Shown: piece by piece, positions 1-7,658 of the stretch | Layout: each line of letters opens with the position of its first letter | Numbering within the stretch: position 1 is the first letter of the stretch | Assembly: GCF_046614675.1 (NCBI RefSeq) | Contig: NZ_JBKKJT010000002.1 | Location: forward strand, 558,001 to 622,000 | Reading direction: 5' to 3' | DNA: 64,000 bases | Origin: Chryseobacterium cupriresistens | GTDB lineage: Bacteria > Bacteroidota > Bacteroidia > Flavobacteriales > Weeksellaceae | Position numbers and translations under genes: made by a program | Notes under the pieces: model-generated | What the model was told of the DNA's origin: nothing | Seen by the model: the letters and a program-made list of their open reading frames with translations, nothing else | Databases searched by the model: none

Positions 1-368
1 TTCAAAAACTTGATTACAGCAGGGCTTATATGGTATCAAAGGCAAAAACTACATTGGAAAAAATAGGTTCTAAGTTCAGCAAGGATACAAAAGGCGGTAC
101 CTTTACTGTTTCATCCATTACCAGAACTCTTGAAGACCAATGCAGGCTTAGAAGAGTAAATTCCAACGCCTCACTAGGGATTAGTTCACACAATTATGGT
201 AATTCTTTTGACATTTCTTATGTAAGATTCAACAACGTTTTAAAGTACAATCCGAAAATGGAATTGGCATTGGAGAAAGTTTTAAAGTACTATGAGAAAG
301 CTGGTAGAATATATTTCATCAAAGAGAAACAACAGAGCTGTTATCATATTACTGTGAAAAATTATTAA
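1..368 (+). CDS. M15/DUF5715-like zinc peptidase domain, 3' part only
   Basis: The reading frame is open from the left edge of the window (codons begin at base 3), so the 5' end is outside; the ATG at 30 need not be the start. The visible 121 codons contain SSHNYGNSFDI, which fits the S-x-H-x(3)-G-x(3)-D-I zinc-binding motif of M15 D,D-carboxypeptidases and the related DUF5715 family, and a second conserved His near the C-terminus (CYHITV) at the place of the last zinc ligand. By family this would act on cell-wall peptides or be a degenerate relative. It is followed by an unknown gene and, 3 kb on, by a DUF2235 gene, so it may belong to a type VI secretion neighbourhood lying to the left; that link is inference. 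Confidence 0.6.
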   Translation, partial: QKLDYSRAYMVSKAKTTLEKIGSKFSKDTKGGTFTVSSITRTLEDQCRLRRVNSNASLGISSHNYGNSFDISYVRFNNVLKYNPKMELALEKVLKYYEKAGRIYFIKEKQQSCYHITVKNY

Positions 369-424
369 TTAAAATCCTCTTGCGTAGCATATTTAGTTTC
401 TATATTTTTATAGGACTAAAAACT

Positions 425-1210
425 ATGCTTATGTCAACATTAAACATTGTAGACTATATGCTGCCTGTAGAAGAATGCAGGACAGCATCAAATGAATGGA
501 AAGCATCTCTTTCAGACTTTTCCAGAATTCAAAAGCTTATCCCTACCAACTATGTTTTTAATATTTCCAGAGAACACCTTGAATGGATGAAAGGGTTCAG
601 TGATTATAAAGACTTCTGTGCTGCAGTAGGAATTTACAGAGACCGGTTGATTCTTATTTTTTATCCTATGAATAACGACGGGGAAAAAATAGATGTAAAA
701 GAATATCCATACAGTTTCCTTACCGAACTTGATAAAGATCTGAGGCTGCAGGAAATCCAGGAATATACCGTCATCAGAAATGCGGTTCTTTCCAGAGATC
801 TTGAGAGTATGGAGAAGAATGCCAATATGGGATTCCCGGTTTCCAATACACCGGTTCTTGAGCAGGACAAAGCTGTAGATGCTATTGAACGCTGGAGAAA
901 CCAGGGGATGGACTGGTTTTATAAAGAGAGCAGAGAAAATGAAGGCAGCGGAATTTTCAGAAAATTCTATGTTCCTGTAGCAGACCTTTGCCTTTCAGAT
1001 GAAGGGTTGGCTGGTATTACCTGTTCTTTTGGTATCAGATACAATGATATCTATGGAAAAATGCTGGTAACCCTTATTTTTATCTCTTTCCGTGAAAATC
1101 TAAGGAATGCAGAACTGGGAGCAGAAGTGATTTCCAATACTTATGACTGGGCAAAGCCGTGTCCTCCTATCTGCCGTATTCCGGATGTAGATGTAGGAAG
1201 TGAATTTTAA
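425..1210 (+). CDS. Hypothetical protein of unknown family
   Basis: About 261 residues, soluble, no signal peptide or membrane segment seen. The frame extends upstream to a TTG at 380, but the ATG at 425 (or 431) gives a cleaner start, because the extra residues are hydrophobic and low complexity. I do not recognise the family. The C-terminal part is aromatic-rich and contains a Cys pair in a PCPPICR segment. It lies 56 bases after a peptidase-like gene and 16 bases before a membrane-protein/histidine-kinase/response-regulator trio, so it could be the last gene of the upstream group. Confidence 0.6.
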   Translation: MLMSTLNIVDYMLPVEECRTASNEWKASLSDFSRIQKLIPTNYVFNISREHLEWMKGFSDYKDFCAAVGIYRDRLILIFYPMNNDGEKIDVKEYPYSFLTELDKDLRLQEIQEYTVIRNAVLSRDLESMEKNANMGFPVSNTPVLEQDKAVDAIERWRNQGMDWFYKESRENEGSGIFRKFYVPVADLCLSDEGLAGITCSFGIRYNDIYGKMLVTLIFISFRENLRNAELGAEVISNTYDWAKPCPPICRIPDVDVGSEF

Positions 1211-1226
1211 AATGATATACTGAGGA

Positions 1227-1850
1227 ATGGCTGGACTTTATAAGGCAATTTTATTCCTGAATTATGCACTGCTTCTATCTGTTATACTGCTGGGAGCAGC
1301 AAAATACCGCATATTAAATCATAAAGAAAAGCAATATTTTCATTGTATTGCTTTTCTTTTTTTTATTGAGCTGCTGAATCTGGCGCTGCCTTATATCTTC
1401 AGACTGAATGATACTTCATTCCTCTATCCTTTATATATCGCAGGAGAATTTTTCCTTCTGACGGGTTTATTTGTCAGAAAACTGGACTGGCCAAAACCTG
1501 TTCTGTGGATTACAGGTGCATTGGCAGCTGGCTTTATGATCTCGAAATATGGATTTGATTATCCTGCCAATGCCGATATTGCGAAAGTAGTTTCCAATAT
1601 CATCATCATCTGTCTTTCCGGGTTTACATTGATCCGTGAGATTAAGAATACCTCTCTACAGAACCGTTTTCTTCTCGTAGATGCCAGTATTTTTTTCTAC
1701 TATTCCGTTTCGGTATTTATTTTTATCATCCAGCATCAGATTGCCAATCTGTCGGAAAATGATTACTATACAATTCTCAGTGCCAATAATATTCTTTCGG
1801 GTATTTTGTACTGTTCATTTTTATACACTTTTATCAGATTAAAGAAGTAA
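1227..1850 (+). CDS. Seven-helix integral membrane protein, partner of the histidine kinase
   Basis: 207 residues with about seven hydrophobic helices (roughly 6-24, 38-60, 66-83, 92-108, 118-136, 150-168, 183-204) and almost no soluble part. No known domain is recognised; the layout resembles 7TM sensor modules that precede signalling domains. Its end overlaps the open frame of the histidine kinase and the three genes to 3278 form one operon. It is probably the membrane sensing partner of the kinase (inference). It ends in Arg-Leu-Lys-Lys, a plausible cytoplasmic end. Confidence 0.7.
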   Translation: MAGLYKAILFLNYALLLSVILLGAAKYRILNHKEKQYFHCIAFLFFIELLNLALPYIFRLNDTSFLYPLYIAGEFFLLTGLFVRKLDWPKPVLWITGALAAGFMISKYGFDYPANADIAKVVSNIIIICLSGFTLIREIKNTSLQNRFLLVDASIFFYYSVSVFIFIIQHQIANLSENDYYTILSANNILSGILYCSFLYTFIRLKK

Positions 1851-2632
1851 CTTTAAATATCAATCTGCTGATCCTTATAATTGTTACCATAACAGTTATA
1901 GTATCCTTTATTCTGTTAGCGTACAGGGCTTTTATAACCAGAATCATTAAGGAGAAAAATGTACAGCATGAGGCGGAAGTTCTCCATCAGAAGAAATTGG
2001 TGCTGGAAAATATCAAAGCCCAGGAAGAAGAAAGAAAAAGAATTGCGGTCATGATTCATGATGATATCGGAAACCGTCTCAATATTCTTTCCTTATGGTT
2101 AAATAATCTGGATACTCAGGGCGATGAGCTGATCAAAAAAAATATCTACGGTCAGATGTCTTCCCTGATTGATGCTGCCAGAAGTATTTCCCATTCATTA
2201 TACCCTGTAAACCTGGAGTCGGTAGGGCTGGTTTTATATGTTGAAGAATTAATAGCCAACCTTTCCCACAAAATCAATATCTCTTTGCAGGTAATGCAGG
2301 GATATGAAAAGAAAGATCTTTTTGTGGAAGTACAGCTGTACAGAATTATTCAGGAGTTTACTACCAATGTGATCAAACATTCGGACGCAACGGATATCTG
2401 GATTTACATGAAAGATTATCCTGACAATATGGCTGTAGTGATTTCGGATAACGGGCAGGGCTTTGAATATGAAGATGTGAAAAAAGGAATGGGAATAAAA
2501 AATATCGAATCCCGCATCAAATCTATGAATGCCACACACAAATGGAAAAAAACATTTTCAAACAAAGGAAGTCGTCTAATCATAAAAATTCCAAAATATC
2601 ATGAGTTCCCAAATCAAACTAGCACTGATTGA
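1838..2632 (+). CDS. Sensor histidine kinase, HisKA_3/NarX type, unusual start
   Basis: One membrane helix (about residues 8-29), a short coiled coil, a HisKA_3 dimerisation domain with the phospho-acceptor in IHDDIG, and a HATPase_c domain with the N-box around TNVIKHSDA and the G1 box DNGQGF. It phosphorylates the response regulator that overlaps it by 32 bases. The frame is open from 1790, but there is no ATG, GTG or TTG before a TTG at 1997, which would remove the membrane helix and cut into the coiled coil. The helix and linker are typical of the family, so the start is placed at the rare codon ATT at 1838, overlapping the previous gene by 13 bases. CTG at 1811, a frameshift fusion, or a sequencing error are alternatives. 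Confidence 0.8.
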   Translation: MKEVTLNINLLILIIVTITVIVSFILLAYRAFITRIIKEKNVQHEAEVLHQKKLVLENIKAQEEERKRIAVMIHDDIGNRLNILSLWLNNLDTQGDELIKKNIYGQMSSLIDAARSISHSLYPVNLESVGLVLYVEELIANLSHKINISLQVMQGYEKKDLFVEVQLYRIIQEFTTNVIKHSDATDIWIYMKDYPDNMAVVISDNGQGFEYEDVKKGMGIKNIESRIKSMNATHKWKKTFSNKGSRLIIKIPKYHEFPNQTSTD

Positions 2633-3278
2633 TGATGAACAGCTGATCCTCGAAGGGGTAAAAATGCTGCTGTCCAATGAAAAAAATATATCGGTAACCC
2701 TTACCGCAGATAATGGCCCCGATTTTATAGAAGACCTCGGAAAACTTTCAAAAGATGAATTTCCTGATATTGCTCTTGTAGATGTTCAGATGAAACCCAT
2801 GAACGGTTTTGAACTGGTAGAAATCCTCAAGGAAAAATATCCTGATCTTAAAATTATTATCCTGTCATCCCATTATAAAACCTCAATTCTCGGATATATG
2901 GTCAAACTGGGAGTATCTGCGTTTCTGCCGAAAAATTCGAATAAGAAAACCTTTATTGATGCCATTACAATGGTAGACAAAAACGGAGTTTTTTTTACGG
3001 CTGAAGATCATCAGATGCTGTTTACTTATATGAACAGTTCTGCTAAGAAAAATTCTCTTTTTGAAACAGAAGATGAATTATCCGAAAGAGAAAAAGATGT
3101 GGTAAAGCTGATCTGTCAGGAACTGACTAACAACGAAATCGGAGAAAAACTCTTTATCAGCCCAAGAACTGTAGAAAGTCACAGACAGCGTATTCTCGAA
3201 AAAATCGGAGCCAGAAATACAGTAGGAATCGTCATCTATGCTATTGTCAACAATATTTACTCCCTTGAAAAAATATAA
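2601..3278 (+). CDS. Response regulator, NarL/LuxR family
   Basis: 225 residues: receiver domain (acid pair D11/D12, phospho-acceptor D61 in LVDVQMKP, conserved Thr/Ser and Lys regions after it) followed by a LuxR-type helix-turn-helix near the C-terminus (LSEREKDVVKLI ... SPRTVESHRQRI). It is the DNA-binding partner of the overlapping histidine kinase. The start ATG lies inside the 3' end of the kinase gene, a sign of translational coupling. Target genes cannot be read from the sequence. A hairpin terminator follows immediately. Confidence 0.92.
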   Translation: MSSQIKLALIDDEQLILEGVKMLLSNEKNISVTLTADNGPDFIEDLGKLSKDEFPDIALVDVQMKPMNGFELVEILKEKYPDLKIIILSSHYKTSILGYMVKLGVSAFLPKNSNKKTFIDAITMVDKNGVFFTAEDHQMLFTYMNSSAKKNSLFETEDELSEREKDVVKLICQELTNNEIGEKLFISPRTVESHRQRILEKIGARNTVGIVIYAIVNNIYSLEKI

Positions 3279-3283
3279 ATTGA

Positions 3284-3307
3284 TTCCGTAGAAATACGGA
3301 ATTTTTT
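3284..3307 (+). terminator. Rho-independent terminator after the response regulator
   Basis: Perfect 7-bp stem TTCCGTA/TACGGAA with a GAAA loop followed by six T residues. It closes the membrane protein/kinase/regulator operon. Confidence 0.85.
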
Positions 3308-3427
3308 ATTTGGTACTTTTCACTCTAGCTAACCTTGTTTTTCTTCTGTTATTTTGGAATGTCTCTTTAAGGGATGTCAGTTGAAAAAAACACAACAGGA
3401 TCTGTAATAAAAAATTAAAGTAGAAAC

Positions 3428-4774
3428 ATGAATGGTAACAGAGTGATTTCCGTCGGGATTTTCTTTGACGGCACAGGAAACAATGGAGTCAATATCCTTT
3501 CACCGGATAAACCGCTGAATAATAATGAAAGCTATTACGGGACTTTCAGCAATATCTATAAATTATACAGTCTGTTCGTTGGAGATGAAAAGATATATAT
3601 TGAAGGAATTGGTACTGTAACGGGGCATGAAGATAATAATTTTGCTATGGCAACATGTGCAAACCCACCCTATGGAAGTGGTTATTCATCTGATGATAAA
3701 CTTCAGAAAGCAGGGGAATTTGTGCAAAAAATAGCCTATGATGACACCAAAGAATACCATTTTTATGTATACGGATTCGGCCGGGGAGGTATGTTGGCAA
3801 GAACCTTATGTAATCAGCTTCTGACTCATTATGCTGTGGGAAATTGCAGAATAAAATTTCTGGGGCTTTTTGATACGGTAGAGTCCAAACCTTTTAATAC
3901 CTATAATATGAATATGTCTGTACAGATAGAGAATGCTCTGCATTTTTGTGCAGTTAATGAGGGCAGGTTTTTCTTTCCGCTTACCGGCTTATTTGAGAAT
4001 TCAAAAACAATGAAGGATCAGAAATCAGAAAAAAAATCATCAGTTTGGAAAGAAGTATTCGTTCCCGGAGATCATGCCGATATTGGAGGCGGCTATCTTG
4101 AAGGACCGCAATCTGTTTATATTTCTACAGATTTCGCAAATGTTGATGATCTGCATAGCTATGTTTCAGATATCAGAAATGCAAAAACCAGTGCTGATGG
4201 AAATAAAATCTGGGATGCATTGCTCTCAGAATATAAAGTGGAAACAGTGAATGGACTTTCGCAGGCATTTGTATGCAGGGATAAAGTATATAACGACCTC
4301 TCAAAAGTATATGGAAAACTGATGATGGATGAGACCAATATCATATTGTCAGTGTTTAGTACAGAAAATGAAGCCTATTTCGGAACAGATTATAATAAAC
4401 ATTCTTTTCTTAACAGGTATTATAGTAAAATGAAAGAATATCTGAAGGATCTTTCCGGAAACAAAAAGCCAATATATGATTTCGGAAAATTTGCAGAGTA
4501 TACGCATATTTCATCAAACTTCGGATTGTACAGTAACAGTTTCCGGTACAGAACCCAGCGTGAAATTAATATTGAGCTGATCAATAACGGATTAAATGTA
4601 TCAAGCAGTACCTCCGTTGATGAAACAAGCCGGACAAAAAGACTTTCCGTAGAACTTCATCTGCCGGAAGACAGCTTTGTTGCAGATTTTCTTTATGGAA
4701 CAAACGTTCCCAATAATGATATCTGGCTTCGCTCTATTGTAAAAACACCGGCAGCTGTTAGAGTAAATGAATAG
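3428..4774 (+). CDS. DUF2235 (Tle1-like) alpha/beta-hydrolase, nucleophile missing
   Basis: 448 residues. The N-terminal IFFDGTGNN signature (Asp14), GLFDTVES (Asp149) and PGDHADIGGGY (His216, Asp218) mark the DUF2235 family, which includes type VI secretion phospholipase effectors. In that family the nucleophile elbow reads GFSRGA; here positions 116-121 read GFGRGG, so the catalytic Ser is Gly118. The rest of the fold signature is intact, so it may be a non-catalytic relative, for example a structural or immunity-like protein, or use another residue. The C-terminal ~130 residues match nothing I recognise. No signal peptide, as expected of a type VI substrate. Single gene with a terminator behind it. 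Confidence 0.82.
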   Translation: MNGNRVISVGIFFDGTGNNGVNILSPDKPLNNNESYYGTFSNIYKLYSLFVGDEKIYIEGIGTVTGHEDNNFAMATCANPPYGSGYSSDDKLQKAGEFVQKIAYDDTKEYHFYVYGFGRGGMLARTLCNQLLTHYAVGNCRIKFLGLFDTVESKPFNTYNMNMSVQIENALHFCAVNEGRFFFPLTGLFENSKTMKDQKSEKKSSVWKEVFVPGDHADIGGGYLEGPQSVYISTDFANVDDLHSYVSDIRNAKTSADGNKIWDALLSEYKVETVNGLSQAFVCRDKVYNDLSKVYGKLMMDETNIILSVFSTENEAYFGTDYNKHSFLNRYYSKMKEYLKDLSGNKKPIYDFGKFAEYTHISSNFGLYSNSFRYRTQREINIELINNGLNVSSSTSVDETSRTKRLSVELHLPEDSFVADFLYGTNVPNNDIWLRSIVKTPAAVRVNE

Positions 4775-4815
4775 AAGCATTCGTGAAAATACTTCTCAGT
4801 TTTAAATTTAGGTTA

Positions 4816-4843
4816 GGGGACATCTCATGGTGTCTCCTTTTTT
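4816..4843 (+). terminator. Rho-independent terminator after the DUF2235 gene
   Basis: Nine-bp stem with wobble pairs (GGGGACATC / TGGTGTCTCC) followed by six T residues. Confidence 0.75.
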
Positions 4844-4926
4844 GCGGTTTAATGTTTTACCTACAGAGAAAAATTGCCAAATTCTGGCCTGTTTTTTTAT
4901 TTCTCGGCTATTCATTTCTTTTTCCG

Positions 4927-4934
4927 TATTTTTG
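4927..4934 (+). promoter_or_regulatory. Probable -7 box for the ABC-F gene
   Basis: TATTTTTG fits the Bacteroidota -7 consensus TAnnTTTG, 40 bases before the start codon. No good TTG at the -33 distance. Confidence 0.5.
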
Positions 4935-4974
4935 CACCCGAAAATTCATTATTCATTACTAATTATTAATTAAG

Positions 4975-6903
4975 ATGCTTTCGGTTCAAAGTTTAGGATT
5001 ACATCATTCAGGAAATTATTTATTTCAAAATGTCAATTTCACCATTAAAAAGGATGATAAAGTGGGTCTCGTTGGTAAAAACGGAGCAGGAAAATCCACT
5101 TTATTGAAAATGCTTTCCGGAGAAATTAATTTCTACGAGGGAGAAGTTGTCACTGAAGGAAGTGTTACCATTGGTTTCCTGAAGCAGGATCTTGATTTCG
5201 TAAAAGGAAGAACGGTCTGGGCAGAAACCATGCAGGCTTTTGAACAGATCAATGCCTGGAAGAATGAGCTTGAAGAAGTGAATCACCAGATGACTGTAAG
5301 AACAGATTACGAAAGTGATTCCTATACGGATCTGATTAATAAAATGACCGAGCTGAATGACCTTTTGATGAACCATGATGCCTACAATCTTGAGGGTGAC
5401 ATGGAAAAAGTGTTATTCGGTTTAGGATTTAAAGCAGATGATTTCCAGAAAATCACCGATGAATTTTCCGGAGGATGGAGAATGAGAATCGAATTGGCAA
5501 AATTACTTCTTCAGAAGAACGATATCATGCTTCTCGATGAGCCTACCAACCACCTGGATATGGAATCCATCATCTGGTTGGAGAACTTCCTTAAGGATTA
5601 TCCCGGAGCTATTGTTCTGGTAAGTCACGATAAACAGTTTATGACAGCGGTTTGTAACCGTACTTTTGATATCAACAATAAAAAAGTTGACGATTACAAA
5701 GCCAACTATTCCAAATATCTGATCATGAGAGAAGACCGCCGTGAAAAACTGATTCAGGCTAAAAAGAATCAGGATGCGGAGATCAAGCAGATGGAAGATA
5801 ATATTAATAAGTTCCGTGCAAGTGCTACCAAAGCTTCTTTCGCGCAGTCACTTATTAAAAAATTAGATAAGATTGAACGTATTGAAGTGGATAACGAAGA
5901 CGTTTCAAAATTCAATATCCGTTTCGTACAGTCTATGGTTCCGGGAAAAGTGATCTTCGAAGCGATCAATCTTGGAAAAGCCTACGGACAGAAGCAAATT
6001 TTTGATGATGTAGACTTCATCGTTCAGAGAGGAGACAGAATTGCCCTTCTGGGGCAGAACGGTCAGGGAAAAACTACGCTGGCTAAAATCCTGGCAGGAG
6101 ATATCAAAGACTATTCAGGAACCTGGAATCTTGGACATAATGTCAACATTGGATATTTCGCTCAGAATCAGGAAGAGGTTTTAACACCTAATAAAACGGT
6201 TCTGGAAGAAGCTGAAGATGCAGCAACAGAAGAAACAAGACCAAGAGTAAGAGACTTATTAGGATCTTTCCTTTTCCAGGGAGATGCCGTTACTAAGAAA
6301 ACAAAAGTACTTTCCGGAGGAGAGAGAAACCGTCTGGCACTTTGTAAACTGTTGCTTCGTCCTTTCAACACGCTGATCATGGACGAACCTACCAACCACC
6401 TTGATATCCAGTCTAAGGAAATTATCAAGCTGGCACTGCAGAATTTTGAAGGAACTTTAATTGTCATCTCTCACGACAGGGAATTCCTTCAGGGACTTTG
6501 TGATAAAATCTACGAATTCCGTGATGGGAAAATGAAAGAATTCCTTGGTGATATCAATGAATATCTTGAGTACAGACAGAAAGAAACCATCAGAGAGATT
6601 TCTGCAGAAAAAGCCAAACTTCATACGGAAGTAAAGGTTGAACCCAAGAAAGTAGAGGAAAAACCTGTTGTAAGCAGCAGCCAGTCTTCAAATATTGTGA
6701 CGAAAGAACAGAAAAATATTCAGAATAAAATAAAGAAAGTAGAAGAGAAAATTTCTGAGCTTGAAACAAAAGTAGAGCAGATGGAAGCATCTTTTGCCAA
6801 AGAAAATCCTTCAGATGAAACCTTAGAAGAATACAACAAAGCTAAGGAGGAGCTGGATACAGCTTTACAGGAGTGGGAATATCTTGGAACCCAACTGGAT
6901 TAA
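4975..6903 (+). CDS. ABC-F family ATPase (ribosome-associated)
   Basis: 642 residues, two ATP-binding cassettes on one chain and no membrane domain. First cassette: Walker A GKNGAGKST (34-42), signature FSGGWRMR, Walker B with LLDEPTNHLD. An interdomain linker rich in Lys/Glu (about 230-300) follows, then the second cassette: Walker A GQNGQGKTT, signature LSGGERNR, Walker B IMDEPTNHLD. A C-terminal coiled coil (about 575-642) resembles the Uup/YheS C-terminal domain. ABC-F proteins bind the ribosomal E site and rescue or tune translation; the length and coil suggest a Uup/YheS-like housekeeping member rather than an antibiotic-resistance one. Monocistronic. Confidence 0.92.
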   Translation: MLSVQSLGLHHSGNYLFQNVNFTIKKDDKVGLVGKNGAGKSTLLKMLSGEINFYEGEVVTEGSVTIGFLKQDLDFVKGRTVWAETMQAFEQINAWKNELEEVNHQMTVRTDYESDSYTDLINKMTELNDLLMNHDAYNLEGDMEKVLFGLGFKADDFQKITDEFSGGWRMRIELAKLLLQKNDIMLLDEPTNHLDMESIIWLENFLKDYPGAIVLVSHDKQFMTAVCNRTFDINNKKVDDYKANYSKYLIMREDRREKLIQAKKNQDAEIKQMEDNINKFRASATKASFAQSLIKKLDKIERIEVDNEDVSKFNIRFVQSMVPGKVIFEAINLGKAYGQKQIFDDVDFIVQRGDRIALLGQNGQGKTTLAKILAGDIKDYSGTWNLGHNVNIGYFAQNQEEVLTPNKTVLEEAEDAATEETRPRVRDLLGSFLFQGDAVTKKTKVLSGGERNRLALCKLLLRPFNTLIMDEPTNHLDIQSKEIIKLALQNFEGTLIVISHDREFLQGLCDKIYEFRDGKMKEFLGDINEYLEYRQKETIREISAEKAKLHTEVKVEPKKVEEKPVVSSSQSSNIVTKEQKNIQNKIKKVEEKISELETKVEQMEASFAKENPSDETLEEYNKAKEELDTALQEWEYLGTQLD

Positions 6904-7051
6904 ACTACAATATAAATGCTTTATCAACCAAAAATGATGAAGCATTTTTTTTGTAACAAAACCGTATTTACTTCTACCTATTGTCAACAGTTATTAAGTA
7001 ATTTAATAAAAGTTTAAGGAAACAATTAAATTATTTTCATAATTTTGAACC

Positions 7052-7408
7052 ATGATTTTTAAAGAAAGCAGAAACCTAAAGAGTTTTATCTCCAAACTGT
7101 TGTTTGGAGTGTATTTCCTTGCGCTGCTTTCTCAAAGCTTTCACCATCATGATTCTGTAGACTATTTTAAGGCTTTTCATTTTAAAAAAGCAGAGAATAC
7201 AATGACGAAAGCCGTTACTAAAGAGAAAGCTGGCGACTGTCTGGCCTGCCACTTTTTGGTTACCGGACATACATTAGCTCCTGAAGAATTCAACTTTACT
7301 TTTGAGCATTACAGCCATGAAGTAAAACAAATCATCGCCATTCAGGAGAAAATCTGGTCACAGACCAAATTCACCTTCCAGCTTCGGGGACCGCCCGCAT
7401 TTGCATAA
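7052..7408 (+). CDS. Small exported His/Cys protein upstream of a TonB receptor
   Basis: 118 residues with an N-terminal hydrophobic segment (about 12-30) directly followed by FHHHD, a central CLACHFL, further His residues and a terminal RGPPAF. Small proteins with a His cluster, a CxxC-like pair and a terminal RGPP are often found just upstream of TonB-dependent receptors in flavobacteria and resemble DUF2946. The His/Cys content suggests metal contact in the periplasm (inference). Gene order with the receptor and lipoprotein that follow suggests one uptake locus, although 250 bases separate it from the receptor. Confidence 0.65.
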   Translation: MIFKESRNLKSFISKLLFGVYFLALLSQSFHHHDSVDYFKAFHFKKAENTMTKAVTKEKAGDCLACHFLVTGHTLAPEEFNFTFEHYSHEVKQIIAIQEKIWSQTKFTFQLRGPPAFA

Positions 7409-7621
7409 TTCATAGATTCTATAGGGTTTAAAGTTCTGTACTTTAAAGTTCAATGTTTAAGGTTTAAAGTTGCTGGAAAAACAACTGTTAATTTGTAATT
7501 GGTATTTAAATAATGTTCAATTACTAATTTCTAGCTTCTAACCTCTAACCTCTCATCAGACATTAGACTTTTACATTGTACATTTAAAACTAGCCCTTCT
7601 CACAAATTTTAACGAAAATGT

Positions 7622-7638
7622 ACCCTGTTGAAAAGGGT
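7622..7638 (+). promoter_or_regulatory. Small hairpin in the leader of the TonB receptor gene
   Basis: ACCCT / AGGGT with a 7-base loop, 20 bases before the receptor start, with no T tract. It could be a leader RNA structure affecting translation. The preceding 7409-7600 holds only low-complexity TTAAAGTT-like and CTAACCTCT-like repeats. Confidence 0.3.
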
Positions 7639-7658
7639 GCGCAATCAATCTATTTACA

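Noticed and set aside
7052..7408. CLACH as a c-type heme attachment site
   Set aside because: Homologous small proteins of this type vary at the last position (for example CxxCN) and have no other cytochrome features; metal contact is more likely.
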